DNA of 43,647 bases, from contig CAYJLI010000013.1 of assembly GCA_964371155.1 (NCBI GenBank), positions 1 through 43,647 on the forward strand, in the 5' to 3' direction. A program made the translations under genes and the position numbers. This DNA is from CAYJEQ01 sp964371155 (GTDB lineage Bacteria; Bacillota; Clostridia; Oscillospirales; Ruminococcaceae). Below, in pieces: positions 32,879-40,327 of the stretch. The notes below the pieces were generated by a model that was given only the letters and a program-made list of their open reading frames with translations, was not told the origin of the DNA and made no database searches. Every line of letters starts with the position of its first letter. Positions within the stretch are counted from its first letter, which is position 1.

Positions 32879-33925
32879 TTATTTCTTAGAGTCATGCAGT
32901 AGAGAGATGAGGCTGATTACTGCTTTTTCTAAAATAATTCTGTCGTTCACCTTAGAGCTTTTGAGCGATAAATCGGCATCTGTAAGCAGTGCGAGTGCCT
33001 CATATAACTTAGAAGCTGTGTGCTTTGCCGATTGATTATAGGCGTTTTTTAGCCTGAAATTATTTTTAGAGGTAAATCCGAAATCCTCACTCGCAGTGGA
33101 TAGCGCCACATTACTCGCCTGCGCTACTTTAGCCCTGTACAAATCGCAAAAGCTATTTGAAAGGACTGCCATAATCATGGTGGGCGGTTCTTTTAGATAG
33201 AGAAGGTCGGAGAGTATCCGCATAGCCTGAGAGGGATTTTTGGCATTTATTGCATTTGTTAGGTCAAACACCCTTGCTTCCACTGTTTCCACGGTGTAGC
33301 GGTGGATATCTTCATTTGTTATATTATCGCTTCCGATGGCGGATAGTTTTGAGAGCTCATTATTTAGTATGGACATATCCGTGCCACAATGACGAATTAA
33401 TTCACTTGCCACATTTTTTTCGATATTCTTACCGCTTTTTTTAAGGGTGCGAGTGATAAATGCAGTTAAGTCGGCTGGTTGTTGTTTTTCAAATTTTAAA
33501 ATATTGCCGTTTTTCTCAAAAGCGGCATTTATCATCTTGCAGGCTTTATTCTTTGAGGGGGAAAAGCTATTATCCTTTATCACAAGCAAGAACAAAGTGT
33601 GCGGTGGCATGTCTTCCGCCGCTTTTATTACTTCTTCTATGAGCTCGCCTGCATTATCGCCCTGTGGTATTGGGGGAGTGTTTAGCATCACCGCCCTAAA
33701 TCCACCGAACATCGGCACTGATTCTATGCTATTTGTAAAAGCTTCCGCAGTGGTTTTACTGCCATCGAGCTGCAAAAAATCGCCATCATTTTTTGCGGTA
33801 AATTCCTTTATCATATTAACCGCATGATTTATCAGGTAATGTTCATTTCCATATATTAAAAAGAGGCGGGAGAAATCCTCCTGCTTTAAAGTTTCTTTGA
33901 GTTTGGCGATATCGAGTTTTGCCAT
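32879..33925 (-). CDS. holA: DNA polymerase III subunit delta
   Basis: A 348-residue clamp-loader subunit that opens the beta sliding clamp. Recognisable sequences: FLIYGNEHYLINHAVNMI near the N-terminus, FGGFRAVMLN, KFEKQQPADLTAFI, HCGTDMSILNNELSKLSA and the C-terminal NAYNQSAKHTASKLYEALALLTDADLSLKSS. The ATG at 33925 follows GGGAGG with seven bases, giving the start MAKLDIAKLKETL. It follows comEC, as in many Firmicutes, with only 46 bp between them. The usual rpsT neighbour is absent; rnmV comes next. Confidence 0.93.
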   Translation of the reverse strand: MAKLDIAKLKETLKQEDFSRLFLIYGNEHYLINHAVNMIKEFTAKNDGDFLQLDGSKTTAEAFTNSIESVPMFGGFRAVMLNTPPIPQGDNAGELIEEVIKAAEDMPPHTLFLLVIKDNSFSPSKNKACKMINAAFEKNGNILKFEKQQPADLTAFITRTLKKSGKNIEKNVASELIRHCGTDMSILNNELSKLSAIGSDNITNEDIHRYTVETVEARVFDLTNAINAKNPSQAMRILSDLLYLKEPPTMIMAVLSNSFCDLYRAKVAQASNVALSTASEDFGFTSKNNFRLKNAYNQSAKHTASKLYEALALLTDADLSLKSSKVNDRIILEKAVISLISLLHDSKK

Positions 33926-33971
33926 ACAGTTGCCTCCCAAGTCCTTAGTTTTTAGGCTTTAGCCATATAAA

Positions 33972-36011
33972 TTATTCATATATGTAGTAATTATATTCAT
34001 ATTCATCGTGATGGGAAGTGATTTTAAAGCAGTTATCATGCTTAATTAAATTATTATCCTCATCAATAATGCAGTTATGCAGGCTATCGGCGTCATTAGA
34101 AACAATTATACCATAATTCTCCGACTTTTTTAATAGCGAAAGATCATTATTTACAATTTTTATATCACCCGACGAAGTAAGCTCAACGCTAAAGCCGTCA
34201 CTTAGATTAATTTTACACTCTGTGGCGAGCAGTATTTTGCTCTCATGAAGACTGCTCTGCAAGAATGTGGAGGTGCTTTCATCGGAATATACGAGGTTTT
34301 TAGGAGTGGTTTCGGTGAGATAATCGGCAAAATCCCCCGATATTTGCCCCGTGGATATTACCGTATCAGCCATTACATCGGCGTGCCTATACGAGGAATA
34401 ATCCTCCACAATCGCTATCTGGGCACCTCGATGATTGAGCACAAAATACCCATCACCCATTTTTATGCCAAATCCGTTGTAAAACTGATTGTATAGGGTA
34501 GCGTGTCCGATAAAAACTAAAATTGCCGAGCATAAAAGTGATAAACACATCTCATGGGCGGATGCCTTGAGATATATGGCTAAATAGATTATCACTGCGG
34601 CGAGGATGAATGTTAACAGTAATGTAGGGGTGTCCACATATATTACCGAATAGGGAATTTTACTTACAAACACCGAAATTTCAGCAATCATCATCAATAA
34701 AGCACCCGATAAAAATCCAAAGAGCCCACCCGTAAAGCCAAACAGACCGCCTAAAACCCCCGTGATAAGCGAAGAAATAAGGGAGAGCTGAGCAAGGAGT
34801 CCGCATAGTATGTTTGCAAATGGAGAAACGAGTGAAAAATATCCGAAATAGAGTGGAGTAAGTACAATTAGAGATAGCCACGCCGCTACCGATTGTAGCG
34901 CTAAATTATGCAGAATATTTAAAAATCTATTTTTAGATTTTATAGCAAAACGAGTCTTTAAAAACGGTGTGATAATACAAAGCCCAAGAGATGCCGAATA
35001 AGAGAGTATAAAACCAACATCGTGGACTATCAAAGGGTTAAGTAGTAAACTTATAAGCCCTGCTACCGCCAGTGATGTGAGAGTGTCGGCTTCTCTGAAT
35101 ATGATATTTGCGATGAGTGAAAGCAAAATCATTATTACCGAGCGTGTCACCGAGGGGGAGAAGCCACATATGCACGCAAATAGGATGGGGACGGGGAGGG
35201 TCAGCAGTGAAGAGATACGAATAGGTATTCCCATATAACACAAAAATCCTAAAAAGCTAAAACTAACCACCGACATATGCAGTCCGGACACACTTGTAAG
35301 ATGCGAAGTCCCTGCAATATTCATGCTCTGTGTGAGCTCATAGTCCATATATCTTTCATCGCCTGTCGCAATTGCTACTGCAAGCCCTGAATAGTCAGAA
35401 TCAACACTATCCAGTATATTTTCAGCTATGTAATTTCTAAAGCCTACCGATAGCTGAGTAATAGGAAAGGCGGCTTCTTTGGAGGGCGTGATATTTGATA
35501 CTGCGCTTCCTCTAAGGTGAACATCGTCCGAAATCTGCTCGCCAAGCATTTTGTATGTGGGCGTATCGGTGAGTACGGTGGTGCGAAAACTTTCCCCTTC
35601 ATCAATATCAAGCTCCCCATATGTGGTAAAGCTGATGGTGAAATTTTTGGGAATTCCCTGAACATTTAACGCAGTTGCCCTTGCATTTATTAAGTGGCCT
35701 CCATAGTAATCCTCTATTTCGGTGGCGGTTGCATGTATCTGCACGGTCTTGCCGCCCATCTTAGCCAAAGGGATGAGCTCATTATTTAGATGCAATGAGA
35801 GACTTATAAGCGCAAAAGAAACGCCAGTCAGAAAAACTCCTATATATTTCACATTCTTTATGATTTTATCGGTATTAACAAAAAGCAAAACCGCTCCCAC
35901 CGATAAAATCAGCATGGAAACGGTCAGTACCATTCTAATATTAAAGTAAAAAGGCATTAGCAGGGAAGTGATAATATATCCACTCCCAAAAAAGAAAAGT
36001 GGGCGCTTCAT
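33972..36011 (-). CDS. comEC: ComEC/Rec2-family membrane protein with degenerate C-terminal domain
   Basis: A 679-residue polytopic protein. It has an N-terminal DUF4131-like segment, then the competence domain with LAVAIATGDERYMDYELTQSMNIAGTSHLTSVSGLHMSVVS-type sequence, GFSPSVTRS and LLNPLIVHDVGFILSYSASLGLCI. ComEC forms the channel that passes single-stranded DNA into the cell during transformation. The C-terminal domain (from about GYFVLNHRGAQIAIVEDYSS) sits where ComEC has a metallo-beta-lactamase-like nuclease domain. It is shorter than usual and shows no HxHxDH metal-binding motif. Start ATG at 36011 follows GGAG. The gene follows recO (73 bp) and precedes holA. Confidence 0.87.
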   Translation of the reverse strand: MKRPLFFFGSGYIITSLLMPFYFNIRMVLTVSMLILSVGAVLLFVNTDKIIKNVKYIGVFLTGVSFALISLSLHLNNELIPLAKMGGKTVQIHATATEIEDYYGGHLINARATALNVQGIPKNFTISFTTYGELDIDEGESFRTTVLTDTPTYKMLGEQISDDVHLRGSAVSNITPSKEAAFPITQLSVGFRNYIAENILDSVDSDYSGLAVAIATGDERYMDYELTQSMNIAGTSHLTSVSGLHMSVVSFSFLGFLCYMGIPIRISSLLTLPVPILFACICGFSPSVTRSVIMILLSLIANIIFREADTLTSLAVAGLISLLLNPLIVHDVGFILSYSASLGLCIITPFLKTRFAIKSKNRFLNILHNLALQSVAAWLSLIVLTPLYFGYFSLVSPFANILCGLLAQLSLISSLITGVLGGLFGFTGGLFGFLSGALLMMIAEISVFVSKIPYSVIYVDTPTLLLTFILAAVIIYLAIYLKASAHEMCLSLLCSAILVFIGHATLYNQFYNGFGIKMGDGYFVLNHRGAQIAIVEDYSSYRHADVMADTVISTGQISGDFADYLTETTPKNLVYSDESTSTFLQSSLHESKILLATECKINLSDGFSVELTSSGDIKIVNNDLSLLKKSENYGIIVSNDADSLHNCIIDEDNNLIKHDNCFKITSHHDEYEYNYYIYE

Positions 36012-36084
36012 GATGTCACTCTCCATAGATGTCGCTCAAAGGCTATCGTCACACAAGGTATACACCGATAATCCATAGGGTGGC

Positions 36085-36831
36085 TTAAGTTAAAATATCC
36101 TTTAAAAACCCCAAGCTATTGGGGGTGAATTCTATCTGGCTGAGCAAATACTGCTCTGTTGCTTTAGCAAGCAAATCAAGCGAGTGTCCGCCGAGTGTAA
36201 AAGAAAAAAGGCTTGGCTGTGTGGAGTAAATAATATGCCGCATCGCATTTACCACGGAATAGCTAAGCTTAATATCCGCCCTGCGACTTCCTGATTTTAC
36301 ACAGTCGGAGCACAGCATAATTCCATCTTCTAAAAAAAGGCTGAAATATTCATTTTCATGCTTACCACAATTAGCACAACCCACGAGATCGGGCATAAAG
36401 CCGCTTAAAGTGAGAAGTCTAAGTTCAAATACTGCCTTAATAAAAGATATTGGGCGCATATTTTCTTCAAGTATATGTAGACTGTTTAAAAGCAGTTTTT
36501 GCTGTTGCTCGGTTTGCTCTCCCTCCCTACAAAAAATCCCTGCAAGCTCGCAGAGGTAGGTAGCGAGGGAGAGTTTTTCTATATCCTGCCTAATTCCGAA
36601 AAAAAGACGATGATAATCGGCACTAACCACTATGAGCGAATCCCTTTTTTTCTCAAGGACAAACCTCGAATAGCAGATGAGCTCGGTAGCTCCCGAGAGC
36701 TTACCACGTGGGTTTATAGCTCCTCGGGCATATGCGGAAATCACACCCATGTCGGGGGTTAAAAGATGGATAATTCTATCACCTTTAAAAGGCTTTGTCT
36801 TTATTATCACTGCATCCGTCGTAATTTGCAT
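36085..36831 (-). CDS. recO: DNA repair protein RecO
   Basis: A 248-residue RecO with the N-terminal OB fold (TDAVIIKTKPFKGDRIIHLLTPDMGVISAYARGA), the helical middle and the zinc module CANCGKHENEYFSLF with a second pair CSDC at about residues 160-183. RecO helps RecR and RecF to displace SSB and load RecA on gapped DNA. The start ATG follows GGAGA with eight bases. Its first 47 bases overlap, in another frame, the 3' end of the yqzL-like gene, so the two are translationally linked. Confidence 0.95.
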   Translation of the reverse strand: MQITTDAVIIKTKPFKGDRIIHLLTPDMGVISAYARGAINPRGKLSGATELICYSRFVLEKKRDSLIVVSADYHRLFFGIRQDIEKLSLATYLCELAGIFCREGEQTEQQQKLLLNSLHILEENMRPISFIKAVFELRLLTLSGFMPDLVGCANCGKHENEYFSLFLEDGIMLCSDCVKSGSRRADIKLSYSVVNAMRHIIYSTQPSLFSFTLGGHSLDLLAKATEQYLLSQIEFTPNSLGFLKDILT

Positions 36832-36943
36832 TTTCTCTATCTCCGCTGTTGTTTACAGCAACCCTCAGATTATCAACATAGCAGAGATAATCCTCTATTT
36901 TGCCGCTTTTCTCAAATAATTCCCAGTGTTTGTCGGTATTCAT
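36785..36943 (-). CDS. YqzL-like small protein
   Basis: A 52-residue protein starting MNTDKHWELFEKSGKIEDYL, then YVDNLRVA and a hydrophilic Asn/Asp-rich tail. The WxxFxxxGxIxxYL pattern and the position between era and recO match the B. subtilis YqzL family (about 47 residues), whose function is unknown. A GGGAGG site seven bases before the ATG at 36941-36943 sets the start. The last 47 bases overlap recO in a different frame, which explains the low-complexity tail: the same DNA must encode the RecO N-terminus. A perfect palindrome lies directly upstream. Confidence 0.72.
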   Translation of the reverse strand: MNTDKHWELFEKSGKIEDYLCYVDNLRVAVNNSGDRENANYDGCSDNKDKAF

Positions 36944-36959
36944 CCGCCTACCTCCCAAG

Positions 36960-36993
36960 ATATAATTACACAAATTAATTTGTGTAATTATAT
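36960..36993. promoter_or_regulatory. Perfect 34-bp palindrome upstream of yqzL-recO
   Basis: Bases 36960-36993 are a perfect gapless palindrome; the left half ends in ACACAAATT and is mirrored exactly as AATTTGTGT. It ends only a few bases before the GGGAGG site (36951-36956) of yqzL. It is AT-rich, with no T-run after it on the minus strand, so a terminator is unlikely. A regulator binding site or a 5'-UTR hairpin affecting translation of yqzL-recO are the reasonable readings. Confidence 0.6.
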
Positions 36994-37032
36994 TCTCTGC
37001 AAAAAAAGCTTCGCTATTACAGGGAATTTGGA

Positions 37033-37313
37033 TATATATAAATGTTAAAAAATACCGAAAAATTTCGCTTATGCTATGAAATGATTTTTTATCATCTTTC
37101 CACCACCTTGCGGTGGCGAAAAGATGAATTTGATGTAATGGCTTTTAAAAAACATCTTTGCTTATAGAATTAACTATATATAAATGTTAAAAAATACCGA
37201 AAAATTTCGCTTATGCTATGAAATGATTTTTTATCATCTTTTCACCACCTTGCGGTAGCGAAAAGACGAATTTGGTGTAATGGTTTTTAAAAAACATCTT
37301 TGCTTATAGAATT
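37033..37313 (-). repeat. Tandem duplication of a 142-bp unit with an internal hairpin, between era and yqzL
   Basis: Unit 1 covers 37033-37171 and unit 2 covers 37175-37313, at a constant offset of 142 bases with no indels and five substitutions over 139 aligned positions (37100, 37115, 37125, 37133 and 37142 against their partners). Each unit contains a 16-bp stem, TCATCTTT.CACC with GGT.GCGAAAAGA.GA, around an ACCTTGC-type apex (copy 1 about 37092-37127, copy 2 about 37234-37269). All imperfect pairs are G-U on the minus strand and A-C on the plus strand, so the fold suits a minus-strand RNA within the era-yqzL-recO transcript. There is no reading frame of note. The remaining 430-bp intergenic sequence holds only the palindrome and a 3' stem-loop after era. 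Confidence 0.85.
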
Positions 37314-37320
37314 TAGCTAT

Positions 37321-37351
37321 TTTCCCTCAGTTTCTCCACGGAGTGAGGGAA
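37321..37351 (-). other. Stem-loop after era
   Basis: TTCCCTCA (37322-37329) pairs with TGAGGGAA (37344-37351), with an inner CTCC/GGAG stem. It lies about 20 bases after the era stop codon on the minus strand. The bases after it (AATAGCTAAATT) are not a T-run, so it may stabilise the mRNA end or attenuate only partially. Confidence 0.45.
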
Positions 37352-37372
37352 GGGAATATAGAGGAGAGCTTT

Positions 37373-38278
37373 TTATTCATATCCGAATGTGCGAATAATT
37401 CCTGCTCTATTTCGCCAATCTTCTTTAACTTTTACCCAGCATTTTAAATTTACTTTTATGCCTAAAAATGCTTCCATGTCTTGGCGTGCATGTGTGCCGA
37501 TGCGTTTTAGCATTACGCCCTGCTTGCCGATAATCATGCCTTTGTGGCTGTCACGCTCGCAGAGTATGGTGGCGTCAATATCCATGATTGGTGAGTTTTC
37601 ACGCTCTTTCATTTTGTCTATCACCACCGCCGTGCCGTGGGGTATCTCATCATGGAGTGAGCGGAGTATTTTTTCTCTAATAATTTCGGACATAATAATT
37701 CTCTCAGGTTGGTCGGTGAGTGAATCCTCGGGGAAGAAATGCGGGGAGGAAACCGCAAATTTGCCCACTTCCTCCATAAGCCCAGCCGTGCCACTGCCAT
37801 TTAGTGCAGATATGGGGACTATTGCCGCAAAACTCATCAATGCTGTGTATGTGGTGATAACCTCCATGAGTTTCGATTTATCGGGGATGAGGTCAATTTT
37901 ATTTAGCGCTAAAATTGTGGGAAGCTCACGTTTAGTGAGATTTTCTATAAGCCCTTTTTCGGTGTCGCTTATTTTATGGGTGGCATCCACCACCAAAACA
38001 GCGCAATCCACATCGGCAAAGGACTCCTTTACCTGCCCCATCATATACTGGCCAAGCTTGTTTTTAGGGCTGTGTATTCCAGGTGTGTCGATAAATACTA
38101 TCTGTAAATCGCCTTCTGTTAAAACCCCTCTGATTTGGGTGCGTGTGGTTTGAGGTTTTGAGGAAACTATTGCCACTTTTTCACCTATGAGCTTATTGAG
38201 CAGGGAAGATTTGCCGACATTCGGCTTCCCTATTATAGCCACAAATGCAGTGGTGGTGGACATCTTTGTTTTATTCAT
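37373..38278 (-). CDS. era: GTPase Era
   Basis: A 301-residue Ras-like GTPase with a C-terminal KH domain. It binds the 3' end of 16S rRNA and assists 30S subunit assembly at the membrane. Motifs: G1 IGKPNVGKSSL, the switch-region QTTRTQIRGV, G3 DTPGIHSPKNKLGQYM, G4 NKIDL, G5 SALNG; the KH part has GMIIGKQGVMLKRIGTHARQDMEAFLG and ends WVKVKEDWRNR. Start ATG at 38276-38278 follows GGAG with six bases, giving MNKTKMSTTTAF; in-frame ATGs further upstream are poorly placed. It belongs to the minus-strand series phoH-ybeY-era-yqzL-recO. Confidence 0.97.
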   Translation of the reverse strand: MNKTKMSTTTAFVAIIGKPNVGKSSLLNKLIGEKVAIVSSKPQTTRTQIRGVLTEGDLQIVFIDTPGIHSPKNKLGQYMMGQVKESFADVDCAVLVVDATHKISDTEKGLIENLTKRELPTILALNKIDLIPDKSKLMEVITTYTALMSFAAIVPISALNGSGTAGLMEEVGKFAVSSPHFFPEDSLTDQPERIIMSEIIREKILRSLHDEIPHGTAVVIDKMKERENSPIMDIDATILCERDSHKGMIIGKQGVMLKRIGTHARQDMEAFLGIKVNLKCWVKVKEDWRNRAGIIRTFGYE

Positions 38279-38379
38279 ATTATACTCCATTTTCATGCCG
38301 TGTGTAGGGTGAGCTTTCTAAATCAAAATTTCTGCTAAGTGTGTTCGTTTTAGAGGGCTCACCGTAGTTTAAGGTGTTT

Positions 38380-38889
38380 TTAGTTATCGTCCTCGAGCTG
38401 GGAATAAACAGTTTCTCTTGAAAGCCCCAGCCTTTGAAGTGTGCGCTCTTCTTTTTCCCTCATTCTTGAGGACTCCACAGGGCTTAGCTCATGGTCGTAG
38501 CCAAGCAGATGGAGCACCGAGTGCACACAGAGGAAAGCCATTTCTCTGTTTAAATCATGGCCGTACATCTGCGCCTGCTCAACTGCTTTTTCCACTGATA
38601 TTACAATATCTCCAAGGAGCATAGCACCTGTTTCTTCATTTTTATCATATACGCCATTTTCTCCAAGTGGGAAGGAGAGGACATCCGTTGCACTATTTTT
38701 TTGGCGATATTCACGATTTAAATCCCTTATATCCGCATTATCCATAAATGTTATGCTGAGCTCGGCATCGTCACTAAAGCCCTCATCATTTAAAACCGCA
38801 TGGCAAGAACGCCTCAGCAATAGGCGCATACCCGAGGGGATTTTCACTTTATTTTGTCTGTTTGATACTGTGACTTTTAATTTTCCCAT
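38380..38889 (-). CDS. ybeY: Endoribonuclease YbeY (rRNA maturation factor)
   Basis: A 169-residue zinc-dependent endoribonuclease involved in 16S rRNA 3'-end processing and ribosome quality control. The metal motif HSVLHLLGYDHE (H-x3-H-x5-H) is present near residue 117. Upstream are LNREYRQKNSATDVLSFPLGE and LGDIVISVEKAVEQA, all standard for the family. The start ATG follows AGAGGT at 11 bases. It lies between phoH (68 bp upstream) and era (about 100 bp downstream), the conserved order. The pgpH gene often found here is absent. Confidence 0.96.
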   Translation of the reverse strand: MGKLKVTVSNRQNKVKIPSGMRLLLRRSCHAVLNDEGFSDDAELSITFMDNADIRDLNREYRQKNSATDVLSFPLGENGVYDKNEETGAMLLGDIVISVEKAVEQAQMYGHDLNREMAFLCVHSVLHLLGYDHELSPVESSRMREKEERTLQRLGLSRETVYSQLEDDN

Positions 38890-38957
38890 TTTAAAACTCG
38901 ACCTCTTTTCTAATAACTCTAAACAACTTAATTTATCAAGTATCCCATATAAATACT

Positions 38958-39932
38958 CTAATAATTATTCCTTCTTTTATTCAGTGACTCATGATATTTA
39001 TCATATGCCTTTACAATATCCTGAACAAGTCTATGCCTTACCACATCTTTTTCGCCCAAGTGAATTATGCCGATATCATTTATATTTTTAAGCACCTTTG
39101 CCGCTTCGTTAAGGCCTGATTTTTTCTTATCGGGCAAGTCTATCTGTGTTATATCGCCCGTTATTACCACTTTTGAATTAAAGCCCAAACGAGTTAAAAA
39201 CATTTTCATTTGCTCAGGGGTGGTGTTTTGTGCTTCGTCGAGGATTATGAAGGAATCATCGAGGGTGCGCCCCCTCATATATGCAAGCGGTGCAACCTCA
39301 ATATTGCCACGCTCAAGGTATTTTTGATAGTTTTCCGCACCGAGCATATCAAAAAGTGCATCGTAGAGCGGCCTTAAATATGGGTCAACCTTATTTTGCA
39401 AATCCCCCGGCAAAAACCCGAGCTTTTCCCCTGCTTCAACGGCTGGACGAGTTAAAATAATGCGGTTTATTTCATGCGCCCTAAATGCCTTTACCGCCAT
39501 AGCCACCGCAAGATAGGTTTTACCAGTACCGGCAGGGCCTATGCCGAGAGAAATAGTGTTTTTAGTTATACAGTCCACATATTTTTTTTGCCCGAAAGTC
39601 TTAGCCTTTAAAGGCTTGCCTTTAGCGGTAACGCAGATAACATCGGAATAAAGGCTCTCTGCTTTTTCTTCATTGCCCTCATCCACTAAAGAAATCATAT
39701 AGAGGACGGTCTGCTCGGTGATAGCTTCACCACTGTTTGTAGCAGTAATAAGATTATCCACCACCGCACCTGCACGATAAACCTGCTCGGCATCGCCCGA
39801 TATCTTGATATCAGTACCCCTAAATACTATCGTCACATTGTAATGCTCCTCTATTAGCTTGGTGTTTTTATCAAAACTGCCAAAGAGTGAAAGTGCATGT
39901 TCCATGCGTTCAATATTAATTAGTTTCTCCAT
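38958..39932 (-). CDS. phoH: PhoH-family ATPase (PhoL/YbeZ-like)
   Basis: A 324-residue protein with an N-terminal KH-like region (VTIVFRGTDIKISGDAEQV) and an RNA-helicase-type ATPase domain: Walker A GPAGTGKTYLAVAMA, ILTRPAVEAGEKLGFLPGDL, GRTLDDSFIILDEAQNTTPEQMKMFLTRLGF (Walker B DEAQN), VVITGDITQIDLP and the C-terminal KDVVRHRLVQDIVKAYD. It is a presumed RNA-associated ATPase that works with YbeY, its downstream neighbour. The start ATG at 39932 follows AAAGGA with nine bases; an upstream TTG three codons earlier is less well spaced. Confidence 0.95.
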   Translation of the reverse strand: MEKLINIERMEHALSLFGSFDKNTKLIEEHYNVTIVFRGTDIKISGDAEQVYRAGAVVDNLITATNSGEAITEQTVLYMISLVDEGNEEKAESLYSDVICVTAKGKPLKAKTFGQKKYVDCITKNTISLGIGPAGTGKTYLAVAMAVKAFRAHEINRIILTRPAVEAGEKLGFLPGDLQNKVDPYLRPLYDALFDMLGAENYQKYLERGNIEVAPLAYMRGRTLDDSFIILDEAQNTTPEQMKMFLTRLGFNSKVVITGDITQIDLPDKKKSGLNEAAKVLKNINDIGIIHLGEKDVVRHRLVQDIVKAYDKYHESLNKRRNNY

Positions 39933-40143
39933 AAAATCCAATCCTTTTTTAGTATTTGGAATAAATATAATTTAAATCAGTTTGATTCATATTTTACTTA
40001 CAGTGCAAAACAAAGGACTAATGGCAATTCTTACCCACAAATAATGCCGTGGGAGTAGCTTTGCCATGGTTGGTTTAAATCCATAAGTCGTTTATTATGA
40101 AATTGCATATATTCAGTGCAAATAAAAAATATTTTATAGGGAT

Positions 40144-40172
40144 ATTGTAGCACAAATTTATAAAATTGTACA
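40144..40172 (-). promoter_or_regulatory. Promoter for phoH-ybeY-era
   Basis: On the minus strand TGTACA (40172-40167) and TACAAT (40149-40144) are 17 bases apart, and the -10 carries the TGn extension (TGCTACAAT). The leader to the phoH ATG would be about 205 bases. In the 395-bp intergenic region I otherwise see only the terminator of cinA at 40261-40305; the leader itself shows no recognisable riboswitch. Confidence 0.6.
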
Positions 40173-40260
40173 CTCTTTTACTATGAATTAAATGATTTGG
40201 ACTATACATTTAATTTTGAAAGCTATATGGGAAATCTGTGTGGAAAGGGATTTTGATAGC

Positions 40261-40305
40261 AAAACGAAATGGCACGGTGGATAAGCTCTCCACAACGTGC
40301 CATTT
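40261..40305 (-). terminator. Terminator-like hairpin after cinA
   Basis: AAATGGCACG (40267-40276) pairs perfectly with CGTGCCATTT (40296-40305), with an inner GTGGA/TCCAC stem. On the minus strand the stem is followed by CGTTTTGC, a short T-run. It begins 23 bases after the cinA stop codon, separating it from the phoH operon. Confidence 0.72.
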
Positions 40306-40327
40306 AAGTGCGCCACCAAACAGGTGA

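Noticed and set aside
36960..36993. Reading the 34-bp palindrome as a rho-independent terminator of era
   Set aside because: It is almost all A-T, has no loop and no following T-run on the minus strand, and it abuts the next gene's ribosome site.
37033..37313. CRISPR array
   Set aside because: There are only two units, the whole 142-bp unit is repeated rather than a short repeat with unique spacers, and no cas genes are nearby.
37389..38153. Long plus-strand open frame (254 codons) opposite era
   Set aside because: It is exactly antisense to a well-supported GTPase gene, has no ribosome site, and its translation is a mirror of the era codon pattern.
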